Below, piece by piece: positions 1 through 8,866 of a stretch of DNA of 64,000 nt. The notes under the pieces were generated by a model. The model was not told the DNA's origin and did no database searches. It saw only the letters and a program-made list of their open reading frames with translations. Position 1 is the first letter of the stretch. The number at the start of each line of letters is the position of its first letter. The stretch covers positions 42,746-106,745 of the forward strand of contig NZ_JASHJX010000007.1 in assembly GCF_030732985.1 (NCBI RefSeq), read 5' to 3'. The translations under genes were made by a program, and so were the position numbers. Source of the DNA: Nioella sp. MMSF_3534. Its GTDB lineage: Bacteria > Pseudomonadota > Alphaproteobacteria > Rhodobacterales > Rhodobacteraceae.

Positions 1-1
1 G

Positions 2-154
2 TTGGAGGCCGAGAACGGCAATTCCGTCGAGGTCACCCTGCGCCCGAGCGGCGGCGCGCCCGGATCTGGCAGCCGCATTTCGCTGATGGCGATGCAGGCC
101 CTTGGGCTTGGCTTGACGGACCTGCCGACGCTGACGGTCATTGCTGGCGGATAA
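2..154 (+). CDS. C-terminal fragment of an unidentified protein, cut by the window edge
   Basis: An open frame enters from the left edge and ends at TAA 152-154, giving about 50 residues that end in TDLPTLTVIAGG. The fragment is Gly/Ser rich and contains no motif I recognise. The acyl-CoA synthetase ATG at 156 follows the stop after one base, so the two genes are probably cotranscribed and this one may belong to the same acyl-CoA pathway. That link rests on spacing only. Confidence 0.5.
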   Translation: MEAENGNSVEVTLRPSGGAPGSGSRISLMAMQALGLGLTDLPTLTVIAGG

Positions 155-155
155 C

Positions 156-1769
156 ATGGACCGGCGGCTGTTCCGGGCCGAGGCCCGGTGGGAAGATCTG
201 CGCGCGGGCTTTCACTGGGACATCCCCAAGCGGGTGAATATCGCGCGGCTCTGCTGTGACGATTGGGCCGCGATCCGTCCGGATCAGGTCGCAATCATCC
301 ATATCGGACAGGATGGCCACCGGCAGGAATGGACCTACGGCCAACTCAAGCGCGCCTCTGACGGGCTGGCCGTGGCTCTGGCGGCAAAGGGCGTGGGCCG
401 GGGTGATCGGGTGGCGGTTCTGCTGGCGCAGCATCCCTTTGTTTTGCTGACCCATATGGCGGTGATGAAGCTGGGGGCCGTGGTGCTGCCGCTGTTCACG
501 CTATTCGGCGAAGATGCGCTGCGCTACCGCCTGTCGGACAGCGGCGCGCGGGCGGTGGTGACGGACCCGGCCAATCTGGACCGGGTGATGGCGTTGCAGC
601 CCGATCTGCCGGGGCTGGAGGTGGTGATCTCGACAGGGACCGCGCCTGCGCCGGTTCTGTCTCTGCCCGATCTGATCGAGACGCCCGCGCGCGGCTTTGT
701 GCCTGCCGATACCCTGGCCGAAGATCCGGCGATGATGATCTACACCTCGGGCACCACCGGCGACCCCAAGGGTGTGCTGCACGCGCATCGGTTCTTATAT
801 GGTCATCTGCCCTGCATGGAGTTGAGCCAGGGTCTGTTCCCGCGTGCCGGTGATGTGGGCTGGACGCCCGCGGACTGGGCCTGGATCGGCGGCTTGATGG
901 ATATGGCAATACCTTGTCTTTACTACGGAATTCCCCTGGTCAGCCACCGCTTTGCGAAGTTCGAACCTGAGGCGGCCTACCGGCTTTTGGCGGCGGAGAA
1001 GGTGACGAATGCTTTCATCCCACCGACCGCTTTGCGGCTGATGAAGCAGGCGCCGGTGGGTCAGGGGCTGTGCCTGCGGGCGGTCAGTTCCGGCGGCGAG
1101 CCCTTGGGGGCGGATATGCTGGAATGGGGCGAGGCGCGGCTTGGGGCGGAGATCAACGAGCTTTACGGGCAGACCGAGGCCAACCTGATCGTGGCGGCGC
1201 GGTCCGCGATGATGACCCGCGTGCCGGGGGCCATGGGGCTGCCGGTGCCGGGGCATGAGGTACGTTTGCTGGGGGCTGACGACCGCGAGACAGGCGCGGG
1301 TGAGGTGGGCGAGGTCTGCCTTAGAATGCCCGACCCGGTCGCCTTCCTGCGCTATTGGAACAAGCCGGAAGCCACGGAAAAGAAAGTGAAAAACGGCTGG
1401 CTGCGGACCGGAGACCTGGCCACGCGCGGGGCGGATGGGCAGATCACTTTCCACGCCCGTGACGATGACGTGATCACATCTGCGGGCTACAGAATCGGGC
1501 CGAGCGAGATCGAGGCGGCGCTGGTGCGGCATCCGGATGTGCTGATGGCCGCCGTGGTGGGGGAGCCTGATCCGATCCGCACCGAGATCGTGGTGGCGCA
1601 TGTTGTCTTGCGGGACGGTGCGGATTGGGAGGGGATGGAAGACGCCCTGAAAACGCTGGTGAGAGAGCGTGTCTCGGCCCATCTGGTGCCGCGCAAGGTG
1701 GTACGGGCCGAGAGCCTGCCAATGACCGCCACGGGCAAGATCATGCGCCGCGCGCTGCGCGTTCAGTGA
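156..1769 (+). CDS. AMP-forming acyl-CoA synthetase (ANL superfamily)
   Basis: A 537-residue ANL adenylating enzyme that would activate a carboxylate with ATP and CoA to acyl-CoA in the cytoplasm. The P-loop-like A3 motif YTSGTTGDPKG lies near residue 195. It is followed by the acetyl-CoA-synthetase-like TPADWAWIGG, the A5 motif YGQTEAN, the hinge GWLRTGDLA, and the C-terminal TATGKIMRR carrying the acyl-adenylation lysine. The family resembles medium-chain/acetate-type synthetases; the exact substrate is not readable. I chose ATG 156 over the TTG at 141, because 141 overlaps the preceding gene. Length is normal for the family and no key motif is missing. Confidence 0.85.
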   Translation: MDRRLFRAEARWEDLRAGFHWDIPKRVNIARLCCDDWAAIRPDQVAIIHIGQDGHRQEWTYGQLKRASDGLAVALAAKGVGRGDRVAVLLAQHPFVLLTHMAVMKLGAVVLPLFTLFGEDALRYRLSDSGARAVVTDPANLDRVMALQPDLPGLEVVISTGTAPAPVLSLPDLIETPARGFVPADTLAEDPAMMIYTSGTTGDPKGVLHAHRFLYGHLPCMELSQGLFPRAGDVGWTPADWAWIGGLMDMAIPCLYYGIPLVSHRFAKFEPEAAYRLLAAEKVTNAFIPPTALRLMKQAPVGQGLCLRAVSSGGEPLGADMLEWGEARLGAEINELYGQTEANLIVAARSAMMTRVPGAMGLPVPGHEVRLLGADDRETGAGEVGEVCLRMPDPVAFLRYWNKPEATEKKVKNGWLRTGDLATRGADGQITFHARDDDVITSAGYRIGPSEIEAALVRHPDVLMAAVVGEPDPIRTEIVVAHVVLRDGADWEGMEDALKTLVRERVSAHLVPRKVVRAESLPMTATGKIMRRALRVQ

Positions 1770-1794
1770 GGCGAAAAACAGGGGGGTGCCGTGC

Positions 1795-1827
1795 GTACAC
1801 CCCCTGTACACCCCCCGTACACCCCCT
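1795..1827. repeat. Three phased 11-bp direct repeats (GTACACCCCCY)
   Basis: Three adjacent 11-bp copies of GTACACCCCC plus T or C lie at 1795, 1806 and 1817, followed by a degenerate GTGCAT. They sit 25 bases after the acyl-CoA synthetase stop, in a spacer with no convincing gene until about 1919. One repeat per helical turn would suit cooperative protein binding, but a simple repeat is equally possible. Confidence 0.6.
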
Positions 1828-1918
1828 GTGCATACGGAATGGGAGAATGGCGCAGGGGTATATGTTTGGCAATAGGGTTGACGAAAGGCGGTGACTCGGA
1901 CGCCGTCTTTCGGGTGAT

Positions 1919-2173
1919 GTGTGGCAGAAGGGGGCCGTGATGCCGACGGTACAAGGTCTGCAGTCGGGCGGTACGCATGATGGGGTGGACCGAGTCGGCA
2001 TCCGGGACCAGTCGTGCCGCGTCTGCACTAGCTGGGACCCGACGGAGGCGAGTGATCTTCAGGTGTTGAAGGCTGTGCTCGACAATGATGGTGATGGCAA
2101 GCTGACCTCTGCGGACAGCACTGGGTCTCAATCTCGGGTGGCGTTGGTGAAACAGGAAAGGCGATTCAAATGA
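1919..2173 (+). pseudogene. Probable remnant of a large RTX/hemolysin-type calcium-binding protein
   Basis: An 84-codon frame whose middle reads SWDPTEASDLQVLKAVLDNDGDGKL in two overlapping parts (tryptophan, DPT, then a D-N-D-G-D-G calcium loop). This resembles repeat modules of very large secreted RTX/VCBS-type proteins of marine Rhodobacterales. It has no signal peptide, start is poorly supported, and the frame ends just after the loop where such proteins normally continue for hundreds of residues. I therefore call it a decayed fragment. Its last four bases (ATGA) overlap the next gene. A fortuitous small ORF is the alternative. Confidence 0.35.
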
Positions 2174-2847
2174 TTGTTAAACCGCATTTAATAAAAGTGT
2201 ACGCCATCCTTTTAATGGTCGCAATTGGTGTCGGTCTCTATATTCATTCTCTTAGAAGTGATTTCAATCAGTTCATTGCAATGCTTGAAAGAGTTATGCC
2301 CGGATACAACCTATCCTCTGAAGTTATTGGGCGAGAATTGATCGTAGCAAGTACATTTGCGGTCGAGCATGTGTCAGGTTCAGAATATCGAGACCCCATA
2401 AATTCTAGGGCCACTTCTTTCGTTTCACAGTATGACGGATCGGGTCTTCCGCCGTTAACATTGCTCTTTGTGACGCGCGAGTCCGGCTTGGAGTATTGGG
2501 AGATTGAGTTTCAAGGCTGTTCTCCAGGGGAGTGTGACATTGATTTTGATCGTGAGCAATTCGAACAAATTGATGAGTTCACTTGGGCTTCGTTCACGAG
2601 ACCTCCGGGAAGGTATGTGGAAACGGAGTTGATCTTGGAAGAGGAAATTAATGGAACACAGTATCGCGCATTCATCAACCTCCTGTTGTTGGAGGGTGGT
2701 GAGGTGATCGATTATAGCGTTGTTGTATCATTTGAGGCAAGAAACCTTGTTGAATCGTTTATTGCCAGGATTGCAGATGGGAATGGGCGACCCATTGTTC
2801 ATTCACATATTGTGACAAGAAACCTTGCACTTGAGTTCGCTGGGTAG
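2170..2847 (+). CDS. Membrane-anchored hypothetical protein, AT-rich
   Basis: A 225-residue protein that I do not recognise. Residues 8-25 (IKVYAILLMVAIGVGLYI) form one membrane segment, leaving about 195 residues probably facing the periplasm. The tail is acidic with two cysteines (QGCSPGECD) that could pair. Base composition is visibly lower in G+C (about 45%) than every neighbour, with AT-ending codons throughout, which suggests recent transfer. The start ATG overlaps the stop of the upstream RTX-like remnant. No homology-based function can be given. Confidence 0.6.
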   Translation: MIVKPHLIKVYAILLMVAIGVGLYIHSLRSDFNQFIAMLERVMPGYNLSSEVIGRELIVASTFAVEHVSGSEYRDPINSRATSFVSQYDGSGLPPLTLLFVTRESGLEYWEIEFQGCSPGECDIDFDREQFEQIDEFTWASFTRPPGRYVETELILEEEINGTQYRAFINLLLLEGGEVIDYSVVVSFEARNLVESFIARIADGNGRPIVHSHIVTRNLALEFAG

Positions 2848-3026
2848 ACGTCAGACTTTCATTCCTGAGAAAGCATTGCGCGCCGTACCGAACAGGCTTG
2901 TGCTGCATCGAATGGCGGTCTTGGTGGTGCAGCAAGCGTCCGGTGGGCGTCTGCTGCGGCTAGATCCGTCCGGATGCCTCCGGCTGAGGTAGTTGGTGCC
3001 AAGATGAAAGGGGTGGATGTAGGGCC

Positions 3027-4310
3027 CTAGTGCACCATCTTTTTGATCCGCCGGGTCATGAGCCAGACGGCTGCGATCACCGGCAGGACGAGGGCGGCGG
3101 TGACCAACGGTTTCTCGATGCCGAAGCCATAGCCAATGGGGGCGAGCAGGTAGCTGAGCAGGCTGACCGCGTAGTAGCTGATCGCCACGACCGAGAGCCC
3201 CTCGACCGTTTCCTGCAGGCGCAGTTGCAGGGCGGCGCGGCGGTCCATGCTTTCCAGCAGGTCCTGGTTCTGGGCCGATCGACCCACCTCGACCTTGGTG
3301 CGCAGAAGCTCGCCGGCGCGGAAGGCGCGGTCGGTCATGGAGCGGAGGCGCGTTTCGGTGCTTTTCACCGTGCGCATGGCGGGATCGAAGCGGCGCAGCA
3401 TGAATTCGGCGAAGGTCTGGCGGCCCGCGAACCGTTCCTCGCGCAGGATCTCGATGCGCTGCTGCACGATGGCCTCATAGGCGCCGGTGGCGCCGAAGCG
3501 GAAGGAGGCGCGGGACATGAGGTTTTCCAGCTCGGTGGCATAGGTCAGAAGCTGGTCGAGCTGCTGATCCGGCGCGGTGCTGTCGCCGGTCATGTCGCGC
3601 AGAAGCGCCGAGAGACCGGTGTCGATCTGGGCCATGCGGGCGTTAAGCTCGCCCGCCTTGGGAAAGCCCAGCATCGCCATCGCCTTGTAGGTCTCGATCT
3701 CGCACAGGCGCTGGACGATGCGGCCGATCCGTGCCGGGCCGGCCTCGGGCCGGGGAAAGATCGCGAAACGCATATGGCCCGCCGGGTCGATGCGGAAATC
3801 GCTGGCCAGCACCGCGTTGCCGTCGAGCACCCGGTTGGCGGCGAGGCTTTCGGGTTCGAACCAGTCCTTGAGGCAGGTGGAGATGGCGTCATCATCCGCG
3901 ATGCCTTCGGAAATGCGGAAATGCGCAGAGGTGATGCGCGGGCCGGGGGCGGTGGCCATCCAGTCCTGAGGAAAGAGATCCCAGATCGCGGAATCGAAGG
4001 GGCGGTCGCTTAGCCCCTCGCCATGAACAAGGTAGGTCACGAATTCCGTATGCTGTTCCCACTTGAGGTGATAGCGCCCGAGCTTGCCGGAAAAATGCGT
4101 GGCGCCGGGCTTGGGGTGCTGCGCGTCGTAGCGGTCGAGCAGGGCGATCAGGTGGGCGCGGTCGGCATCACGGTCGCGGGCGGCGGCGTTCTTGACCGGT
4201 TTCAGGGCGATGATCGCGGCCTGGCTGCCGTGCCGAATCGAGGGGAAGGGGCGGGCGTGCAGCTCATTCGCCAGGTCATAGCGCTGAGGGTGATCGGGGA
4301 AGCTTGGCAT
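3027..4310 (-). CDS. DUF3422 family membrane-anchored protein
   Basis: A 427-residue protein with the DUF3422 opening HPQRYDLANELHARPFP and two hydrophobic segments near the C-terminus (around SYYAVSLLSYLLAPIGYG and LVTAALVLPVIAAVWLM), ending in a basic MTRRIKK tail. The large N-terminal part is soluble. The family is widespread in proteobacteria; its role is not established. I chose ATG 4310 because AAAGGACC precedes it at a good distance; an upstream in-frame start at 4367 lacks such a site. It is divergent from pntA. Confidence 0.8.
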   Translation of the reverse strand: MPSFPDHPQRYDLANELHARPFPSIRHGSQAAIIALKPVKNAAARDRDADRAHLIALLDRYDAQHPKPGATHFSGKLGRYHLKWEQHTEFVTYLVHGEGLSDRPFDSAIWDLFPQDWMATAPGPRITSAHFRISEGIADDDAISTCLKDWFEPESLAANRVLDGNAVLASDFRIDPAGHMRFAIFPRPEAGPARIGRIVQRLCEIETYKAMAMLGFPKAGELNARMAQIDTGLSALLRDMTGDSTAPDQQLDQLLTYATELENLMSRASFRFGATGAYEAIVQQRIEILREERFAGRQTFAEFMLRRFDPAMRTVKSTETRLRSMTDRAFRAGELLRTKVEVGRSAQNQDLLESMDRRAALQLRLQETVEGLSVVAISYYAVSLLSYLLAPIGYGFGIEKPLVTAALVLPVIAAVWLMTRRIKKMVH

Positions 4311-4404
4311 CGGTGGTCCTTTGACGCGGTTGCCTAGCGATAGCCTGTTCGCTGTGGTTTTCAACAATATTAAATTAATGAAATGAAGGGGTTGGACGTG
4401 TGCA

Positions 4405-4416
4405 ACGGTATACCGT
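4405..4416. promoter_or_regulatory. 12-bp palindrome ACGGTATACCGT in the DUF3422/pntA spacer
   Basis: A perfect 12-bp palindrome with a GTATAC core lies in the 300-bp divergent spacer (4311-4610). It is about 95 bases upstream of the DUF3422 start and 195 upstream of pntA. GTATAC-centred dyads are typical of GntR-type operators, so this is a candidate operator. No regulator gene lies nearby. The rest of the spacer shows nothing I can assign except an AT-rich stretch at 4365-4385 that may hold the DUF3422 promoter. Confidence 0.35.
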
Positions 4417-4610
4417 GCGATCTAAGCCCCGCTGGGCGATGGACTTTTCCCGGCCGGAGGGTGACGCAGGGTCAGATGGTCGCGGGCGATTGGGGGGCTG
4501 CCTTGTCGTAAATGAGCCCTGCGGCGTCCATTCCGTTGTAGCCGGGGGCTGCGCACTGTAAAAGCGCCTGCAACGCCCGGACAACGGGATCAAAGGGAAA
4601 GGGGATCAGT

Positions 4611-6185
4611 GTGAAGATAGGCGCTCCCAAGGAGATTGAAGCCGGGGAAAATCGCGTTGCGATGACACCGGACAGTGCCGTGCAGCTGCAGAAATTGGGC
4701 TATGACTGCCTGATCGAGGCTGGCGCGGGTGAAAAGGCGGGATTTGCGGATGCCGATTACGAGGCGGCCGGTGTCAGCGTTGTGAAGACCGCGGCGGCGC
4801 TTTGGAAAGACGCCGACATCATCGCCAAGGTCCGCATTCCCAACGAGACTGAACTCAAGCGGCTGACTGCCGACAAGACCTTGATTTCCTTCTTCAACCC
4901 GGCAGGGAATGAAGAGGGAATGGAACTGGCCAAGGCCAAGGGCGCCAATGTGATCGCCATGGAAATGGTGCCCCGGATCAGCCGCGCGCAGAAGATGGAC
5001 GCGCTGTCCTCGATGGCCAATATCGCGGGCTATCGCGCGGTGATCGAGGCGGGCAACAACTATGGCCGCTTCTTCACCGGGCAGATCACGGCGGCGGGCA
5101 AGGTGCCGCCTGCGAAGGTTCTGGTTGTGGGCGCGGGCGTGGCGGGGCTGGCCGCGATCGGCACCTCGACCAGCCTTGGCGCGATCACCTATGCGTTCGA
5201 CGTGCGCCCCGAAGTGGCCGAGCAGGTCGAATCGATGGGGGCCGAGTTCGTCTATCTCGATTTCGAGGAAGAGGCGCAGGATGGCGCGGCGACGGGGGGC
5301 TATGCGAGCGTCCAATCCGAAGAGTTCCGCAATGCGCAGCTGGCCAAGTTCCGCGAACTGGCGCCCGAGGTCGATATCGTCATCACCACGGCGCTGATTC
5401 CCAACCGCCCCGCGCCGAAGCTGTGGACGGAAGACATGGTTGCGGCGATGAAGCCGGGATCGGTCATTGTCGACCTTGCTGCCGAGCGGGGCGGCAACGT
5501 GGAAGGCACGGTGATGGATGAGAAGGTGGTGACCGAGAACGGCGTCACCATCATCGGCTATACCGATTTCCCGAGCCGGATGGCCAGTCAGGCCTCGACG
5601 CTTTACGCCACGAATATCCGTCACATGATGACCGACCTGACGCCCGAGAAGGACGGGCAGGTCGTGCACAACATGGAAGATGACGTGATCCGCGGCGCGA
5701 CCGTGACCTATCAGGGCGAGATCACCTTCCCGCCGCCGCCGCCGAAGGTTCAGGCGATCGCGGCGCAGCCAAAGAAGGACGCGCCGAAGGAGCTGACCCC
5801 GGAAGAACGCCGGGCGCAGGAAGTGGCGGCCTTCAAGGCGCAGACCCGGCAACAGGTGACGCTGCTGGCCGTGGGCGGCGGGCTGATCCTGCTGGCGGGG
5901 CTTTATGCGCCAGCCAGCTTCATGCAGCATTTCATCGTCTTCGTGCTGAGCGTCTTCGTCGGCTTCCAGGTGATCTGGGGCGTGGCGCATTCGCTGCACA
6001 CGCCGCTGATGGCGGTGACGAACGCGATTTCGTCGATCATCATTCTGGGCGCCCTGATGCAGATCGGGTCGGGCAGCTGGCTGGTCATCCTGCTGGCGGG
6101 GCTCAGCGTGTTCATGGCCGGGATCAACATCTTCGGTGGCTTCCTCGTGACACGGCGCATGCTCGCCATGTTCCAGAAATCGTGA
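4611..6185 (+). CDS. pntA: NAD(P) transhydrogenase subunit alpha
   Basis: A 524-residue full-length alpha subunit of the proton-translocating transhydrogenase, which moves hydride from NADH to NADP+ using the proton gradient at the inner membrane. It begins MKIGAPKE, shows the NAD-binding [11 protein letters not shown] near residue 172, and the dI-domain segment [15 protein letters not shown] Pro-rich linker follows, then about four membrane helices from residue 418 to the end. This is the fused E. coli-type arrangement rather than the split PntAA/PntAB. The GTG start at 4611 is preceded by a purine-rich GGGAAAGGGG. pntB follows after 13 bases. Confidence 0.95.
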   Translation: MKIGAPKEIEAGENRVAMTPDSAVQLQKLGYDCLIEAGAGEKAGFADADYEAAGVSVVKTAAALWKDADIIAKVRIPNETELKRLTADKTLISFFNPAGNEEGMELAKAKGANVIAMEMVPRISRAQKMDALSSMANIAGYRAVIEAGNNYGRFFTGQITAAGKVPPAKVLVVGAGVAGLAAIGTSTSLGAITYAFDVRPEVAEQVESMGAEFVYLDFEEEAQDGAATGGYASVQSEEFRNAQLAKFRELAPEVDIVITTALIPNRPAPKLWTEDMVAAMKPGSVIVDLAAERGGNVEGTVMDEKVVTENGVTIIGYTDFPSRMASQASTLYATNIRHMMTDLTPEKDGQVVHNMEDDVIRGATVTYQGEITFPPPPPKVQAIAAQPKKDAPKELTPEERRAQEVAAFKAQTRQQVTLLAVGGGLILLAGLYAPASFMQHFIVFVLSVFVGFQVIWGVAHSLHTPLMAVTNAISSIIILGALMQIGSGSWLVILLAGLSVFMAGINIFGGFLVTRRMLAMFQKS

Positions 6186-6198
6186 AGGGGTAGGGATT

Positions 6199-7632
6199 AT
6201 GGAATTCGGATTCACGACGGCGGCCTATGTGGTCGCGGCGGTTCTCTTCATCCTTTCGCTGGGCGGCCTGTCCGGGCAGGAAAGCGCCAAGCGCGCGGTG
6301 TGGTACGGCATTGCCGGCATGGCGCTGGCGGTCTTTGCGACCCTTATCGGTCCCGGATCGGGCCTTTGGCTGCTGTCGATCCTGCTGATCGCGGGCGGCG
6401 GGATCATCGGCTGGTACGTGGCCAAGAAGGTCGAGATGACCGAGATGCCGCAGCTTGTTGCCGCGATGCATTCGCTGGTGGGCCTTGCGGCGGTGTTCGT
6501 GGGCTTCAACGCCCATTTCGAGCTGGTCCGCGTGCTGGGCATGGAGCCGGAGGCGCGCGAGGCGCTGACCGGTTTTGCCGAACTGCTGGCGCATAAGTCG
6601 GTGGTCGAGCAGAACATCCTGCGGGTCGAGCTGTTCCTGGGCATCTTCATCGGGGCGGTGACCTTCACCGGGTCGGTGGTGGCCTATGGCAAGCTGGCGG
6701 GCAAGCTGACCTCGGCGGCGACCAAGCTGCCCGGCGGTCACGCGCTGAACGCGGGCGCGGCGGCTTTGTCGGTCATCTGCCTGATCTGGTACTTCAACTC
6801 GGGCGGCTTCTTCCCGCTGTTCATCATGACGCTGGCGGCGCTCTTCATCGGCTATCACCTGATCATGGGCATCGGCGGCGCCGACATGCCGGTGGTGGTG
6901 TCGATGCTGAACAGCTATTCGGGCTGGGCCGCGGCGGCGATCGGCTTCTCGCTCGGCAATGATCTGCTGATCGTGGTGGGGGCGCTGGTCGGCTCCTCCG
7001 GTGCGATCCTGTCTTACATCATGTGCAAGGCGATGAACCGGTCCTTCATCAGCGTGATCCTGGGCGGCTTCGGCGGCACCGCGGGCCCCGCGATGGAAAT
7101 CGAGGGCGAGCAGGTGGCGATTGACGCCGATGGCGTGGCGACGGCCCTCAACGAGGCCGACAGCGTGATCATCGTGCCGGGCTACGGCATGGCGGTGGCG
7201 CAGGCGCAATCGGCGGTGGCCGACCTGACGCGCAAGCTGCGCGCTGCGGGCAAGGAGGTGCGCTTTGCCATCCACCCGGTGGCGGGCCGTCTGCCGGGGC
7301 ACATGAACGTGCTGCTGGCCGAGGCCAAGGTGCCCTATGATATCGTGATGGAGATGGACGAGATCAACGAGGACTTCCCCTCGACCGACGTGGTGATCGT
7401 GATCGGCTCGAACGACATCGTGAACCCGGCGGCGCAGGAAGACCCCAACAGCCCCATCGCCGGGATGCCGGTGCTGGAGGTCTGGAAAGCCAAGCAGGTC
7501 TTCGTGTCCAAGCGCGGGCAGGGCACCGGCTATTCCGGCATCGAGAACCCGCTGTTCTACAAGGAGAACACGCGCATGTTCTACGGCGACGCCAAGGCCA
7601 GCATCGACTCGCTTCTGCCGAAGATCAGCTGA
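6199..7632 (+). CDS. pntB: NAD(P) transhydrogenase subunit beta
   Basis: A 477-residue beta subunit. The first two thirds are membrane helices (dII) and the C-terminal part is the NADP-binding dIII domain with [12 protein letters not shown] near residue 325 and the [16 protein letters not shown] segment. It partners with PntA to form the channel and the NADP(H) site. Length is normal. RBS AAGGGGTAGGG precedes ATG 6199. A strong terminator follows the stop, so pntAB is a closed two-gene operon. Confidence 0.95.
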   Translation: MEFGFTTAAYVVAAVLFILSLGGLSGQESAKRAVWYGIAGMALAVFATLIGPGSGLWLLSILLIAGGGIIGWYVAKKVEMTEMPQLVAAMHSLVGLAAVFVGFNAHFELVRVLGMEPEAREALTGFAELLAHKSVVEQNILRVELFLGIFIGAVTFTGSVVAYGKLAGKLTSAATKLPGGHALNAGAAALSVICLIWYFNSGGFFPLFIMTLAALFIGYHLIMGIGGADMPVVVSMLNSYSGWAAAAIGFSLGNDLLIVVGALVGSSGAILSYIMCKAMNRSFISVILGGFGGTAGPAMEIEGEQVAIDADGVATALNEADSVIIVPGYGMAVAQAQSAVADLTRKLRAAGKEVRFAIHPVAGRLPGHMNVLLAEAKVPYDIVMEMDEINEDFPSTDVVIVIGSNDIVNPAAQEDPNSPIAGMPVLEVWKAKQVFVSKRGQGTGYSGIENPLFYKENTRMFYGDAKASIDSLLPKIS

Positions 7633-7655
7633 CGCCCGTCGAACCTGAAATTGGA

Positions 7656-7686
7656 AAGCCCCGAGGTCCGGCCTCGGGGCTTTTTC
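7656..7686 (+). terminator. Rho-independent terminator of pntAB
   Basis: Arms AAGCCCCGAGG (7656-7666) and CCTCGGGGCTT (7672-7682) pair perfectly across the 5-base loop TCCGG and run into TTTTT. It lies 24 bases after the pntB stop. Confidence 0.9.
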
Positions 7687-7777
7687 GTTGGTTGGGCGGC
7701 GCGCCCGGTGAGCAAGCGTTCCGATCACGGGAGAATTCCATTCTCGTCACTTTTCCCCGCTGCCCATGAGAGCCGCA

Positions 7778-7795
7778 GTTCCAATCTGGACAAAC
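7778..7795. promoter_or_regulatory. Candidate operator GTTCCAATCTGGACAAAC
   Basis: The imperfect dyad TCCA-N3-TGGA lies 66 bases upstream of the IolG-like gene. A closely similar site occurs at 9752 upstream of the sugar-binding protein gene. Both are followed by a GACCGG about 15 bases further on. The shared position suggests one regulator, possibly the IclR protein encoded at 13932, but this is inferred. Confidence 0.4.
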
Positions 7796-7861
7796 CCTGC
7801 ATTGTTGACCGGCGGCTTTTCCGAGAGGCTGTTCTTAAAACGGATGTAAGGGAGGGGCGCG

Positions 7862-8866
7862 ATGCTTCGCTTCGGAATAATCGGCACCGGTCGGATCGGC
7901 GACATGCATGCGCGCCTTGTGGCGTTGCAGCCCGATGCACGGGTGACGTGGTGTTATGACCTGTTCGAGGACAGCGCCGCACGCACCGCCGCCGCCGTGG
8001 GGGCGCGGGCGACGACCGATCTGGATGCGCTGCTTGGGGCAGATGATGTCGACGCGGTGCTGATCGCCTCGCCCACCAATACGCATGTTGAAATGATCCT
8101 GCGTTCCGCCGAGGCGGGCAAGCCGATCCTTTGTGAGAAGCCCATTGATGTCGATATCGAGAAGGTCGAGGAGTGCCGAGAGAAGCTGGCCGCTTTCGAC
8201 GTTCCGCTGCAACTTGGTTTCAACCGGCGGTTCGATCCCAGCCATGCGGGCGTGCAAAAGGCCGTCGCTGCGGGTGAGATCGGGGCGCTGGAACTGCTTG
8301 TCATCACAAGCAGGGACCCGGGGCCTCCTCCCCCCCGGGCGATCTTGGAGGCCTGTGGTGGCCTGTTCCGCGATACCACGATCCACGACATGGATATGGC
8401 GCGGTTCGTTCTGGGCGAGGAGCCGGTCGAGGTTTTCGCGATGGCCGCAAACCGCGTCGATCCGATCTTCGCGGAACTGGGCGACGTGGATACGGCGATG
8501 ATCGTGATGCGCACGGCCTCGGGCGCGCTGTGCCATATCAACAACTCGCGCCGCACCAATTATGGCTATGACCAGCGGGTGGAGGCCTTCGGGGCCGAGG
8601 GCATGGTGCGGTCCAACAACCACCGTCCGACCGAGGTGTCGCGCCACGGGGCGGGCGGGACGGCGACGAAGGATGAGCTGCTGTATTTCTTCATCGAACG
8701 CTACCGCGCCGCCTACGAGGCCGAGATCCGCGATTTCATCGACCAGGTGACGGCGGGCAAACCGCCTAACGTGACATTCGAGGACGGGCGGCGCGCGCTG
8801 CTGCTGTCCGAGGCGGCGCTGAAATCCTACCAGACCAACAAGCCGGTGGAGGTGACTTACGCATGA
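7862..8866 (+). CDS. Gfo/Idh/MocA oxidoreductase, inositol 2-dehydrogenase-like
   Basis: A 334-residue NAD(P)-dependent dehydrogenase with N-terminal Rossmann motif GIIGTGRIGDMHA. It has the CEKPID lysine (K93) and the D171-x3-H175 pair in FRDTTIHDMDMAR, the same spacing as the catalytic Lys/Asp/His of Bacillus IolG. It would oxidise a ring or sugar hydroxyl to a ketone in the cytoplasm. GFNRRFDPSH is also typical of the IolG branch. A strong AAGGGAGGGG site precedes the ATG. The stop overlaps the next start (ATGA), so it is coupled to the SDR. myo-Inositol is one possible substrate, but other cyclitols or pyranoses fit equally well. Confidence 0.8.
   Translation: MLRFGIIGTGRIGDMHARLVALQPDARVTWCYDLFEDSAARTAAAVGARATTDLDALLGADDVDAVLIASPTNTHVEMILRSAEAGKPILCEKPIDVDIEKVEECREKLAAFDVPLQLGFNRRFDPSHAGVQKAVAAGEIGALELLVITSRDPGPPPPRAILEACGGLFRDTTIHDMDMARFVLGEEPVEVFAMAANRVDPIFAELGDVDTAMIVMRTASGALCHINNSRRTNYGYDQRVEAFGAEGMVRSNNHRPTEVSRHGAGGTATKDELLYFFIERYRAAYEAEIRDFIDQVTAGKPPNVTFEDGRRALLLSEAALKSYQTNKPVEVTYA

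Noticed and set aside
4590..6215. 541-codon open frame antisense to pntA
   Set aside because: Arg/His-rich mirror frame; pntA is fully supported.
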